From contig DLCG01000006.1 of NCBI GenBank assembly GCA_002480495.1, forward strand, positions 42,479 to 106,478: DNA of 64,000 bases, given 5' to 3'. This DNA comes from Rhodobiaceae bacterium UBA7804. GTDB taxonomy: Bacteria > Pseudomonadota > Alphaproteobacteria > Parvibaculales > Parvibaculaceae. The translations under genes were made by a program, and so were the position numbers. Shown here one piece after another: positions 33,643 to 42,589 of this stretch. The notes beneath the pieces were generated by a model. It did no database searches, was not told the origin of the DNA, and worked only from the letters and a program-made list of their open reading frames with translations. Positions within the stretch are counted from its first letter, which is position 1. The number at the start of each line of letters is the position of its first letter.

Positions 33643-34653
33643 ATGCCCGACACGCTTCCCGAAACCATGCGCGCCATGCTGCTCGATGCGCCGGGAAAGC
33701 CATTGCGCCTCGCGCATCTGCCCGTGCCGCGTCCGGGCAAGGGCGAGGTCGTGGTGAAGGTGGAAGCCTGCGGCGTCTGCCGCACCGATCTTCACCTTGT
33801 CGACGGCGAACTGCCCGACCCGAAGCTTCCCGTCGTGCCGGGCCACGAGATTGTCGGCCGCGTCGCCGCACTGGGCGAGGGCGTCACCGGCTTCGCGCCT
33901 GGTGAGCGCGTCGGCATTCCCTGGCTCGGCCATACCTGTGGGCAATGCCGCTATTGCCGCGCGGGGCGCGAGAACCTCTGCGAACAGGCGCTCTTCACCG
34001 GCTATACGCGCGACGGCGGCTACGCGGAATATACGCTCGCCGATGCGCGCTACTGTTTTCCCGTCGCCGAAAGCTATGGCGCGGCCGAGGCGGCGCCGCT
34101 TCTCTGCGCCGGGCTCATCGGTTACCGCTCGCTCCGCATGGCGGGCGAGGGCAGGCTTCTCGGGATCTACGGTTTCGGCGCCGCCGCCCATATCGTCGCG
34201 CAGGTGGCGCGCCACGAGGGCTGGCGTCTCTTCGCCTTCGTGAAGCCGGGCGACGAGGCCGCGAAAGAGTTTGCGCTGTCGCTCGGCGCGGAATGGGCGG
34301 GCGGCTCGGATGAAGTGCCGCCCGAGCTTCTCGATGCCGCGATCATCTATGCGCCCGCGGGCCCGCTCGTGCCCGCCGCGCTTCGCGCCGTCGCGCCCGG
34401 CGGGCGGGTCGTCTGCGCGGGCATTCACATGTCGGACATTCCTTCCTTCCCCTATGACATCCTCTGGCGCGAACGCTCCATTCATTCCGTCGCGAACCTC
34501 ACGCGTGAAGACGGCGAGGAGTTCCTTGCCCTTGCGCCGCAAGTGCCTGTCGTTACCACGGTCGAGACGCTTCCTCTCGAAGAGGCGAACGAGGCTCTCG
34601 CCCGTCTCCGCGAAGGCCGCCTCACCGGCGCCGCCGTGCTGGTCATGGAATGA
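33643..34653 (+). CDS. Zinc-dependent alcohol dehydrogenase (336 aa)
   Basis: Medium-chain dehydrogenase. Catalytic zinc site Cys in CGVCRTDLH and His-Glu in PGHEIVGRV; structural zinc four-Cys lobe GHTCGQCRYCRAGRENLC. The cofactor-binding stretch is GIYGFGAAAHIVAQVA. It could oxidise alcohols made by the P450/diiron block, but nothing ties it to that regulon. GGAG lies upstream of ATG 33643. Confidence 0.92.
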   Translation: MPDTLPETMRAMLLDAPGKPLRLAHLPVPRPGKGEVVVKVEACGVCRTDLHLVDGELPDPKLPVVPGHEIVGRVAALGEGVTGFAPGERVGIPWLGHTCGQCRYCRAGRENLCEQALFTGYTRDGGYAEYTLADARYCFPVAESYGAAEAAPLLCAGLIGYRSLRMAGEGRLLGIYGFGAAAHIVAQVARHEGWRLFAFVKPGDEAAKEFALSLGAEWAGGSDEVPPELLDAAIIYAPAGPLVPAALRAVAPGGRVVCAGIHMSDIPSFPYDILWRERSIHSVANLTREDGEEFLALAPQVPVVTTVETLPLEEANEALARLREGRLTGAAVLVME

Positions 34654-34709
34654 CACAGCATGCATATGTTCCTTCCCACCCGCCCCTGGGGGCGGGGGTC
34701 TCGTCGCAG

Positions 34710-34728
34710 CGTCACATGCATGTCGCAG
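34710..34728 (+). promoter_or_regulatory. Pho-box-like repeat upstream of the PstS-like gene
   Basis: CGTCACATGCATGTCGCA contains GTCAC and GTCGC half-sites exactly 11 bp apart, the PhoB spacing, oriented toward the gene at 34781. A further GTCAT lies at 34735. Confidence 0.4.
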
Positions 34729-34780
34729 AACCTCGTCATGTCTTGAAGGATTGTGTCTCTGCCGGAGTTCGCGACCTCTC

Positions 34781-35572
34781 ATGAAACGCCACGCTCTCCT
34801 GATCGCTCTTCTTTCCTGCACGGTCCTTTCCCACGCCCATGCCGTGGACGAGCGCTACAAGGAATATGCGCCGCGGCCGGGCCTCTCCGGCGAGGCGTCC
34901 GTCGCGGGTGCGCCCGCTCCGGCAAGATTGATGCTGCTTTGGTCGATGAGCTTTCACATGCTCCAGCCGCAGACCGTTCTGCGGATCGGCGCGGGCAGCG
35001 ATGTGAAGGTCAAGACGGCCGTCGAGGCGATCGCCATTCTCGTTCACGAGAAGAACCCGCTTTCCTGCATTTCACGCGACGAGCTGAAACGTCTCTATAC
35101 GGAAGAAAACCCTTCATGGGACATGGCGGGGGGCGCCGCCGCTTCCGTTGCGCCTCTTGCCCGAAAGGCGGAGGAGGGCGAAAGCGATTTCTTCGCCGGG
35201 GAGGTGCTGGGCGGCGCGCCCTTTGCGGGCGGCGTCTCGCTCGTCCCGCGCTATTCGGATCTTCTCGACCGTCTCGCCGAAACGCCGGGCGGCATCGGCT
35301 ATGCGCCCGCCGGCTATCGCGGCAAGGGTGTGAAGGCGCTTCGGCTTTCGGATGGCGGTGAATGCGTGCCGCCAAGCGCCTCCGCTGCCTACCGCGCGGA
35401 ATATCCCCTGTCGCGCTTCGTCTATGTCGAGGGCGACAGGAACGAGGCCGGCCTTGCCTTCTTCGACTATGTTCTCTCGCAGGAAGGACAGCGCGACGCC
35501 GTCATCGCGGGCTTCTACTCGCTGCCCTGGACCTTCGCCGCCGAGGAGCGGAAGAAGCTCGGCCTCGACTGA
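34781..35572 (+). CDS. PstS-like phosphate-binding periplasmic protein (263 aa)
   Basis: A signal peptide (about 1-22, ending AHA) is followed by a type-II substrate-binding fold. VKTAVEAIAILVHEKNPLSCISRDELKRLYT and PGGIGYAP are characteristic of PstS/phosphate ABC-transporter binding proteins; the C-terminus DYVLSQEGQRDAVIAGFYSLP is also typical. No pst permease genes are adjacent. It is convergent with the OprO/P-type porin and probably part of the same phosphate-starvation response. Confidence 0.8.
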   Translation: MKRHALLIALLSCTVLSHAHAVDERYKEYAPRPGLSGEASVAGAPAPARLMLLWSMSFHMLQPQTVLRIGAGSDVKVKTAVEAIAILVHEKNPLSCISRDELKRLYTEENPSWDMAGGAAASVAPLARKAEEGESDFFAGEVLGGAPFAGGVSLVPRYSDLLDRLAETPGGIGYAPAGYRGKGVKALRLSDGGECVPPSASAAYRAEYPLSRFVYVEGDRNEAGLAFFDYVLSQEGQRDAVIAGFYSLPWTFAAEERKKLGLD

Positions 35573-35691
35573 GCCTCGCTCCCTATCCCCGCTGTTGTCC
35601 TTTCGCTACGCGTCCCCTGTGGCGTCCGTGCCGTTGCTCGTCTGCATGACGTGTGCGGTCTCCGCCACAGCGAGGACAAGTCGTCCGTGTT

Positions 35692-35724
35692 TGACGGTTT
35701 AATGACGTTTCGATGACGGTCGCC
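35692..35724 (-). promoter_or_regulatory. Triple 11-bp Pho-like repeat between convergent phosphate genes
   Basis: TGACGGTTTAA, TGACGTTTCGA and TGACGGTCGCC in perfect 11-bp register. Closely matches the triplet at 842-874. It sits between two gene ends, so it has no obvious downstream protein gene; orientation by analogy with the porin box points left, antisense to the PstS-like gene. Confidence 0.45.
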
Positions 35725-35763
35725 GCGATTTATCCCCGCACCCGGGCATAAGTTGAACGCAAA

Positions 35764-35836
35764 AAACCTCCGGTGGATTTCTCCACCCCCGCGCGGGACG
35801 CGCAAAAGAAAACCCCCGGCGATTTCTCGCCGGGGC
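35764..35836 (-). terminator. Tandem terminators of the porin gene
   Basis: Minus strand: CCCCGGCGA-GAAA-TCGCCGGGG followed by GTTTTCTTTT, then a second stem GGTGGA-GAAA-TCCACC followed after GGAGG by TTTTTT. Both have GAAA tetraloops. Confidence 0.8.
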
Positions 35837-35873
35837 CTTGCCGTCTTGTGATCTGCGAGGATCGGACGTTGTC

Positions 35874-37274
35874 TTAGAAGGTGAACTGCGTGCGCAGCGC
35901 CACGGCCTGATGGCCGAAGTCGAGCTGGGCGGCGCCACGATCGTCCACATCCACGTCGAGGTAGTTGAGCATGAAGCGGAGATTGTTGTTCACGTACCAG
36001 TTCAGGCCGGCGGTGATGATGCGCTGCTCGCCACCGAAGATGCCATTGCCGGTGTCGTTCAGATCGGCCTGGCTGTAGCGCGCGGCAACTTCCCACGCGC
36101 CCATGCCGCCGCCGCCGAAGCCGAACGGATTGGCAGGCTTCACACCGGAATAGGCAGCCTTCTTGATGTCGTATTTGTAGGCTTCACCCGTGAGCACCCA
36201 CGAAGCCTGCAGATACCAGGCGTCGAAATCGACATCGTTGAGGCCGGCCACGCGGCTCACGTCGTAGATGTAGTATTCGCCCTGAGCGCGGAACGGACCG
36301 TAGTTGAGCGCCAGTTCCGGACCGTAGACCGAAACCGTTTCGGCCGTGCCCGCGAAGTTTGCGTCGATGTAGCGGTCGCCGTCGACACGCAGTTCCGGAC
36401 GGTCGCGGAAGCGGACCGCATCGGCCGGCAGGTTGAAGGAGTGCGAGCCGGAAGCGCCGACATGCACGTTCAGGCCTTCCTTCGGCGAAGTTGCATAGGC
36501 AAGACGGCCCACCACGTTGGAGCTGTCATAGTCGTCGAGACCGCCAGCGGCCGCTGCCGAGCTCATCGTGTAATAGGCAGCGCCGAAGAAATTGTCGGTG
36601 TTGTAGGTGCCGCCAGCCGTCATGCGCGCTTCGCCGGCCGCGGGGACGAGGGCGAGGTTCACCGCCGTGGCGCGTTCGATGAAAGTGATGTCGTTTGACG
36701 AGGTCGAGTCATCGAGCGTCATTTTCGGCTTGGTCGCGCCGAGAACGAGATTCACGCCTTCGATGCCGGTATAGGTGAGCGCAACTTCATAGATACGGGC
36801 GTTCGATTCCGTGCCACTGTCGCCGAAGTTGAACTCGATGTTGTACTTGAAGTCCTTGGCGAAAGTGCCATTGAAGCCGAGGCGGGCGCGGCGGAAGTTG
36901 GCGTTGCCGCGGAGCGGATCGGCGTTGCCGGTCGCAGCGACCATGTTCGCCTTGTCCGTGTCGCTCATGCTGTAACCGCCGACATCGAGATGGGCGCGGC
37001 CCGTGATGCCGAAGGTGAAGTTGCCATCGGCGGTCTTGAAGACCGGGCGGCCGTCCTTCAGGCTCACTTCGACATCGCTCTTGCGCTCTTCGAGCGACTT
37101 GATGGCGTTGCCATGCTGGATCTGAACGTCGTCGATCTTGCGCTGCAGCGCTTCGATCTGCGCCTTGAGGGCGTCGAGTTCGGCCTGGGTATTGCTGGCG
37201 GCGAAAGCAGGCGCCGCAAGGAAGGCGGCGGCGCCGATTGCCGTGCCGGCCAGCAGAATGTTTCTCAACGTCAT
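35874..37274 (-). CDS. OprO/OprP-family phosphate-selective porin (466 aa)
   Basis: Outer-membrane beta-barrel for phosphate or polyphosphate uptake. A signal peptide (1-25, AFAA) is followed by a coiled-coil stretch (about 28-60, AELDALKAQIEALQRKIDDV) and a barrel ending in Phe (LRTQFTF). NFRRARLGFNGTFAKDFKY and WYVNNNLRFMLNYLDVDVD are typical of this porin family. ATG 37274 is chosen; the upstream extension carries no signal. A strong Pho-box-like array lies about 100 bases upstream. Confidence 0.88.
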   Translation of the reverse strand: MTLRNILLAGTAIGAAAFLAAPAFAASNTQAELDALKAQIEALQRKIDDVQIQHGNAIKSLEERKSDVEVSLKDGRPVFKTADGNFTFGITGRAHLDVGGYSMSDTDKANMVAATGNADPLRGNANFRRARLGFNGTFAKDFKYNIEFNFGDSGTESNARIYEVALTYTGIEGVNLVLGATKPKMTLDDSTSSNDITFIERATAVNLALVPAAGEARMTAGGTYNTDNFFGAAYYTMSSAAAAGGLDDYDSSNVVGRLAYATSPKEGLNVHVGASGSHSFNLPADAVRFRDRPELRVDGDRYIDANFAGTAETVSVYGPELALNYGPFRAQGEYYIYDVSRVAGLNDVDFDAWYLQASWVLTGEAYKYDIKKAAYSGVKPANPFGFGGGGMGAWEVAARYSQADLNDTGNGIFGGEQRIITAGLNWYVNNNLRFMLNYLDVDVDDRGAAQLDFGHQAVALRTQFTF

Positions 37275-37374
37275 ATGACGTCTCCGTGTTCTATGGATGA
37301 GCTTCTGTTGCAGGATCGGCAGCCGCGGTGGAACCGCGAACACCCCCCATGACCCCGCTCGTAACAGAGCTATG

Positions 37375-37418
37375 TGACGGTTAGGCTCAACTTTTATGAC
37401 AGAGAGATGACGGGCCCG
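37375..37418 (-). promoter_or_regulatory. Pho box array upstream of the porin
   Basis: Four 11-base units on the plus strand: TGACGGTTAGG, CTCAACTTTTA, TGACAGAGAGA, TGACGGGCCCG; the second is degenerate. On the coding strand this reads CCGTCAT-CTCT-CTGTCAT, close to the PhoB consensus CTGTCAT-N4-CTGTCAT. The 358-base gap to the TonB-receptor stop holds nothing else recognised. Confidence 0.65.
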
Positions 37419-37632
37419 GACTGTGGCAGCGATACATCGCTACGGACCTCGGCAAGGGGGTCTGGAAGACGCCTCAAAAGAGACAAAATATAAATAAAGT
37501 CAGTATGTTAATGAGAAGATCACGACGCAGTTGCCGCCGCGCCGCAATGCTCGTGATTCCGCTGCGGTCATGCCGGACGATAGACGGCGGAGCTTGTCGC
37601 CCCGCCATCCCCGTGCCGGAAAATTCCAACCG

Positions 37633-39912
37633 TCAGAAGGTAAAGCGAACCCCGCCAAGAATGGTTCTGGGCTTGCCGGGCCGGGCGCCGGCCGGGTCGA
37701 ACGAGACATTGTAGACCTCGTCGGTCAGGTTCTCGACGATCCCGATCAGGCTCACGCCCGGTACGATCTCGACTTCGCCGGAGAGGTCGACGACGACGCG
37801 CTCATTTATGAGTTCGTTGGCCGGGATCGATCCCTGGCCTGCGACCGAGCGCGTTTCGTCGACATAGCTGGCGATCACGTTTGCCCGCCATGTCTCGCCT
37901 TCGACACCGGCGGTAAGCGTCAGCTGGTGCTCGGGTACGTAAGGCAGCTTGTCGCCCGCCGTGACATTGCCCCACGGGCCGAAGCCACTGTTGAAGCTCG
38001 TCTGGAATTCCGCGTCGGTATAGGTGTAGATCGCACCGAGAGGAACGGAGAACCCGGTACCGAGCAGGCCGGCTACATCATACCCGGCGCTGAGCTCCAG
38101 ACCCTTTACATCGACTTCGCCGCCGTCGAACTGCGCACCGATTGCGCAGCCGCCGCCCGTGGAAGCCGTGCAGGTGCCGAGCAGGTTCGAATAATCATTG
38201 TAAAAACCGATCGCTTCGAAAGAGACGGGACCCGATCCGTATCGGAAGCCAGCCTCGTAATTGACTGACTTCTCGGCATCCGAGTTCGAGCCCGTGCCCG
38301 GCGCGGCAAATCCGCGATGGATACCGCCGACAATCTGCCATTCATCGTTGAGATAATAGGTCGCGCCAATACCCGGAATGAGCACATCGACGGAGTTTTC
38401 CGTGACTGTTGTGGGGCCGGTCCGTCCCGGATCGGCGAGACCCCAGCGCGTCTGCCGCAACTTGATCGTTTCGTAGCGGAGACCCGGGGTCAGAGTGAGA
38501 TTGCCCCAGTCGATCGTGTCCTGAATATAGAAAGCCCAGGCCTTTGCATCGCCGACACGGTTGTCCTGGCTTCCGGGCGCGCCGGGCGTCGTCAGCGTCA
38601 TCACACCGCCGGCCATCGTGTAGATGTCGTCATTCTGGAAGCGGTCTTCCTCGTCCTCGTGGTAGCGCATCGAAAGTTCGAGATAGTGGGCGATATTGCC
38701 GGTGAGGAATGACGAGCCGAGGACGGACTGGATTCCCGCCGCATAGTACTCACGATTATTGTTCCGGACACGGATTTCGCCGGCCGCGCCTTTCAGAACC
38801 GCCAGTTCGGCCGCATTCGCAACGGGATCGCCGACAATGCTGGAAATGCTTGTCCATGCGGGGGCGCCGGTGAGACGCGCGTCGTTGATCTTGTACCACG
38901 CGCGTTTGGTGTCGTGATAATAGGCGGTCGTCGTCAGATTGAGATCGTTCGAGAAGTCGACGCGGTGTGACGCCTGGAACGTCAGATGTTCGACATTCAT
39001 CTCGTCGACCTGGCTCGCGGCATATCGGCGATACGGGTTTGCCGCGAAGTCCGCCGGGGTCAGACCGAGGTAGGTTTCGTCGGAAACCTCGTCCGAGCGC
39101 TGTACCTTGAACTCGAACGAGTGGCGCAGGCCGGACTGCGCGGTCGAGCGAAAGGCGAGTTTGCCCAGATAATCCTGAATGCTGTAGCCCGTGTCTCCGC
39201 CGCCATCGAGTTCCTTGAAGCCGTCGGTCCTGTCCTGAAGCGTCTCGGCAAGGATGCCGACTTCCCATGCCTCGGACATGGGCATCCAGCCCCCCGCATA
39301 ACCGTGAACGCGCAGCGTCGCGTCCTCACCGCCGAGAATCTTGACCGAACCGGAAATGCTTCCGTCCTCATTGTCGGGAATGGAGGTGGAAAACATGTTG
39401 ATCGCGCCTGCGATCGTCGAGGGCCCATACTTGATTGCCGCCGGACCTTTGACGACTTCGATCGATTCCATCCGGCCCATATGGGGGAAATAATAGGCGG
39501 CAGGTGCGGCGTAGGGCGCGGGCGCCATCAACACGCCATCCTCCATGATGACGATCTTGTTGTTGCGGTCGCTGCCGGAGCCGCGAATGCCGATATTCGG
39601 GCGAAGGCCATAGCCGTCTTCTTCCTGAAGCTGGACGCCCGGAACGACACGAAGAGTACGGTTGATATCAGTGTAGGAAAACTTCTCGATCTCTTCCTTG
39701 CTGATGAAGGTCGCGGAGCCACCCACTTCATCAATGCCTTCTGCAGACCCGGTGACTACCAGACCCTCGAGGATATGGACTTTTGCCTTCGACCGTTCCT
39801 GCGGATCGGCAGATGAACCTGCTTCTTCCGCTTGAGCGGGAAGCACAAGCAAGACGGATGCGATGAACCCGGCAGCCGGGTTGCGAAAGAGATTACGTGA
39901 TTGAAGCGACAT
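37633..39912 (-). CDS. TonB-dependent receptor, FecA-like (759 aa)
   Basis: Outer-membrane transporter for an iron chelate or similar ligand. Signal peptide (about 1-28), possible TonB box in KVHILEGLVVTG, plug domain (about 50-170, with NIGIRGSGSDRNNKIVIMED and VVKGPAAIKYGPSTIAGAIN), then a 22-strand barrel ending in GGVRFTF. Ligand not identifiable. AT-rich sequence upstream (about 39990-40015, with TGATAAC and ATGAGAAG on the coding strand) vaguely resembles a Fur site. Confidence 0.92.
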   Translation of the reverse strand: MSLQSRNLFRNPAAGFIASVLLVLPAQAEEAGSSADPQERSKAKVHILEGLVVTGSAEGIDEVGGSATFISKEEIEKFSYTDINRTLRVVPGVQLQEEDGYGLRPNIGIRGSGSDRNNKIVIMEDGVLMAPAPYAAPAAYYFPHMGRMESIEVVKGPAAIKYGPSTIAGAINMFSTSIPDNEDGSISGSVKILGGEDATLRVHGYAGGWMPMSEAWEVGILAETLQDRTDGFKELDGGGDTGYSIQDYLGKLAFRSTAQSGLRHSFEFKVQRSDEVSDETYLGLTPADFAANPYRRYAASQVDEMNVEHLTFQASHRVDFSNDLNLTTTAYYHDTKRAWYKINDARLTGAPAWTSISSIVGDPVANAAELAVLKGAAGEIRVRNNNREYYAAGIQSVLGSSFLTGNIAHYLELSMRYHEDEEDRFQNDDIYTMAGGVMTLTTPGAPGSQDNRVGDAKAWAFYIQDTIDWGNLTLTPGLRYETIKLRQTRWGLADPGRTGPTTVTENSVDVLIPGIGATYYLNDEWQIVGGIHRGFAAPGTGSNSDAEKSVNYEAGFRYGSGPVSFEAIGFYNDYSNLLGTCTASTGGGCAIGAQFDGGEVDVKGLELSAGYDVAGLLGTGFSVPLGAIYTYTDAEFQTSFNSGFGPWGNVTAGDKLPYVPEHQLTLTAGVEGETWRANVIASYVDETRSVAGQGSIPANELINERVVVDLSGEVEIVPGVSLIGIVENLTDEVYNVSFDPAGARPGKPRTILGGVRFTF

Positions 39913-40058
39913 GAGTTCCCCTTGATTCCGGCGCCGCAGCGCGCCTCTCAAGGGGGTGTCATACAAATTTCACAAAAGCCTGTAAATGCTACTGCTTCTC
40001 ATTTTTGTTATCATGAAATGGCTGTTTGCCTAGTGGCGCTCAAGGCCAGAAATGCCTG

Positions 40059-41288
40059 TCAGGTTCCTTTTGTAACCTTCGTCACCACCACGGAACCTGC
40101 TTCAAGCGTCTTGTGAACCGGACATTTTCCGGCAATTTCCGCGATCTTCTCATTGAGCGACGGGTCAAGACCGCCGGACACCCTGATGGTTCGCTCAAAC
40201 CTGTCGATGTAACCCTCCCGGCCTTCCGCACATCCGGCGCAATCGCGGGCATGAATTCTCTTGTGGTCGACGGCGACCGAAATGGCTCCGAGCTCAAGGC
40301 CTTTGCGATCGGCATACATACGCAGCGTCATCGATGTGCATGCGCCTAGGGCTATCGAAAGAAAGTCATAGGGAGTGGGTCCCGAATTCAGCCCGCCGTG
40401 AGCCTCCGGTTCATCTGCCGTCAAAAGATGTGGACCAACGGCAACGCGTTGCTGGAATTTTCCCGTACCGGTTTCGGAAACCGTTACGATATCCGCATCG
40501 CTCTCGTCCCGGGCGATATTTCCCTGACCGATATAGCGGCTGGCCCACGCGCCAAGGACCTGCGCCACGTACAAGGCGTCGCGCCTCTTCGTCAGCAGGT
40601 GATCCGCGTCGTCCAGAGATACAAAGCTCTTCGGATGTTTCGCTGCTTCGAAGATCATGCTCGCATTCTCGATGCCCACGGCCTCGTCGAGCGGAGCATG
40701 GAATATGAGCAGTGCCTTTCTAAGAGAAGAAATCCGCGTACGGATATTATGTTCTTCAAGATCGTCGAGGAATTGTTTGCGAATGGAGAAGTGTCTGCCG
40801 GCGAGCTCGACAGATGCTTCACCCTCCGTCTCGATCTTTTCGATGTCGGTTTGAAAATGGCGCCGCACATGCGTTGCGTCTGCGGGTGCACCGATTGTCG
40901 CAACGGCCTTGGCCTCAGGCACATCTGCCGCCGCCGCCAGAATGGCCGCGCCGCCGAGACTATGCCCGACAAGAATTGACGGCGCCTCAAGCTCCTCCCG
41001 CATGAAGTCCACCGCGCAGAGAAGGTCGGCGACGTTCGAAGAAAAATTCGTGTTGGCAAATTCACCTCCGCTCATACCGAGTCCGGTGAAATCGAAGCGA
41101 AGGACCCCAATCCCCTGATCCGCCAGCGCGCCTGAAATACGCGCGGCGGCAAACACATCTTTGGAACAGGTAAAGCAATGGGCAAAGATGGCATAGGCGC
41201 GCACAGGGCCTGCCGGAAGATCGAGCAGGGCGGCGAGATCGTCGCCATAAGCGCCCTTGAAGGAAACTACCTTTGAACGTGCCGACAT
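40059..41288 (-). CDS. Alpha/beta hydrolase-OsmC fusion protein (409 aa)
   Basis: The N-terminal half is an alpha/beta hydrolase: nucleophile elbow VGHSLGGAA, acid in HAPLDEAVG, His in DDADHLLT. The C-terminal half (about 275-409) is an OsmC/Ohr-like peroxidase domain with reactive Cys in ALGACTSMTLRMYADRKG and GKCPVHKTLE. The fusion is a known bifunctional family linked to hydroperoxide detoxification. ATG 41288 follows CGGAGG. It is divergent from a stress-sigma-controlled gene. Confidence 0.9.
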   Translation of the reverse strand: MSARSKVVSFKGAYGDDLAALLDLPAGPVRAYAIFAHCFTCSKDVFAAARISGALADQGIGVLRFDFTGLGMSGGEFANTNFSSNVADLLCAVDFMREELEAPSILVGHSLGGAAILAAAADVPEAKAVATIGAPADATHVRRHFQTDIEKIETEGEASVELAGRHFSIRKQFLDDLEEHNIRTRISSLRKALLIFHAPLDEAVGIENASMIFEAAKHPKSFVSLDDADHLLTKRRDALYVAQVLGAWASRYIGQGNIARDESDADIVTVSETGTGKFQQRVAVGPHLLTADEPEAHGGLNSGPTPYDFLSIALGACTSMTLRMYADRKGLELGAISVAVDHKRIHARDCAGCAEGREGYIDRFERTIRVSGGLDPSLNEKIAEIAGKCPVHKTLEAGSVVVTKVTKGT

Positions 41289-41410
41289 GGAGACCTCCGT
41301 GCTTTGTGCTGGCGTCAGCCTATCGCAATCACATGGGGCGATCTGCCATCGCGGTATGTGCCCGGCGAGGAAGCAACAAATTCGGCCCAAATATGCCGAA
41401 AATAAGATGG

Positions 41411-41435
41411 GGAACGGCACTTTCTGCAATCCGTT
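41411..41435 (+). promoter_or_regulatory. EcfG-type promoter of the PRC-barrel gene
   Basis: GGAAC (41411-41415), 16 bases, CGTT (41432-41435): an exact match to the alphaproteobacterial general-stress sigma consensus, 57 bases before the ATG. Confidence 0.8.
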
Positions 41436-41492
41436 TCAAACGGCAAGGGTCGCGCCACAAGGGTCGCGACGGGAAAGCAAAAGGAGAACCCC

Positions 41493-42293
41493 ATGAAAAG
41501 TCTTTTCACCACCACGGCGCTTGCGGCTTCGATGGCGTTCACAGCGGCAGCCTTTGCAGCGCGGGGCGAAGCAAACAATGCGCCCATGAACGTCACGCCG
41601 ATGCAGGAGGAAGCGCAGCCCGTCCTCGAAGCGCCCGACGAAATACTGAGTCGGAACCGGTCGGGTGACGACGTGCTGGTGCAGCATGACAATTACGTCG
41701 TGATGGCTCCGAACGCGATCGCAGCCGCAGACGTAATCGGCGCGGCGGTGGTCGGCCCCGATGGTGAGGAAACAGGGACCGTGGACGATCTCGTGCTGAC
41801 TGAAGGCAAGTCGGTTGATCGGGTCATCATCGCCGATGGCGAGATGTTCGGCTTCGGCGGCAAGATGGTCGCGATCGACTTTGAAGGCGCCTCGATCACG
41901 CGTGACCAGAACGACGATCGTATGGTCCGTATCGGCATGACCGACAAGGCGCTCGAAGGCGTGGCGGAATTCGACAAGGCGCCGCTCGCCGAGGACGGCG
42001 GCAAGCTCGCCAGCTCCTATATCGGCCGCGAGGTGGTCTTTGCGACGGAGGATGACGGAACAGGCGAAGTTTCCGACCTCATTCTCGACAAGCGGGGCAC
42101 GGCGAAATACGCCGTAATCGAATATGGAGGCATGCTTGAGATGAACGACAAGCGTGTCGCGCTTGACCTGGATGAACTGAAACCGGCGGCGGCGGACGAA
42201 CCACTGAATCTCGCCATGACGCTGGACGAACTCCGCGGCGAACCGACCTTCTTTTATGACGAGGACGAAGCCCCGAAGGCGGGTGAGATGTAA
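41493..42293 (+). CDS. Secreted PRC-barrel domain protein (266 aa)
   Basis: A signal peptide (1-22, AFA-A) is followed by two PRC-barrel-like domains (about 70-150 and 165-235), for example GAAVVGPDGEETGTVDDLVL and GREVVFATEDDGTGEVSDLIL. Such proteins are common in EcfG regulons and are thought to act in the envelope under stress; the mechanism is unknown. Driven by the promoter at 41411. Confidence 0.87.
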   Translation: MKSLFTTTALAASMAFTAAAFAARGEANNAPMNVTPMQEEAQPVLEAPDEILSRNRSGDDVLVQHDNYVVMAPNAIAAADVIGAAVVGPDGEETGTVDDLVLTEGKSVDRVIIADGEMFGFGGKMVAIDFEGASITRDQNDDRMVRIGMTDKALEGVAEFDKAPLAEDGGKLASSYIGREVVFATEDDGTGEVSDLILDKRGTAKYAVIEYGGMLEMNDKRVALDLDELKPAAADEPLNLAMTLDELRGEPTFFYDEDEAPKAGEM

Positions 42294-42318
42294 TTCGCCA
42301 GATTTCGGAGAAGTGACC

Positions 42319-42350
42319 GCCCGGCCGGGGGAAACCTGGCCGGGCCTTTC
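42319..42350 (+). terminator. Terminator of the PRC-barrel gene
   Basis: GCCCGGCC / GGCCGGGC with an 11-base loop, then CTTTC. Confidence 0.65.
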
Positions 42351-42421
42351 GTGCGGCTTGCGCGCCGACGCTACCGCGTATTGGCGATCTCGCCGGCAGC
42401 CATCATGTGGGGAGGGAAATG

Positions 42422-42470
42422 CCCCCGATCCAGCGGGGCTTGGGGGGCGGGGATGATACTGGATCGGGGG
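42422..42470. repeat. 12-bp inverted repeat with a G-rich loop
   Basis: CCCCCGATCCAG and CTGGATCGGGGG, perfect, 25 bases apart, with a very G-rich loop. It lies in the 296-base gap between the PRC-barrel stop and the sensor-kinase stop. It may act as an extra terminator or a structured RNA; no gene is visible here. Confidence 0.45.
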
Positions 42471-42589
42471 GCCTGCAAAGGTTGTGTGCCACTCCGGCGA
42501 CCTAACCTCGCAATAGCACCTCAATAACGCCGGTGAGACCTGCCGGTTCCCTCAATCAGCCGGGCCTTCAAGGAAAAATTCAGGCTGAG

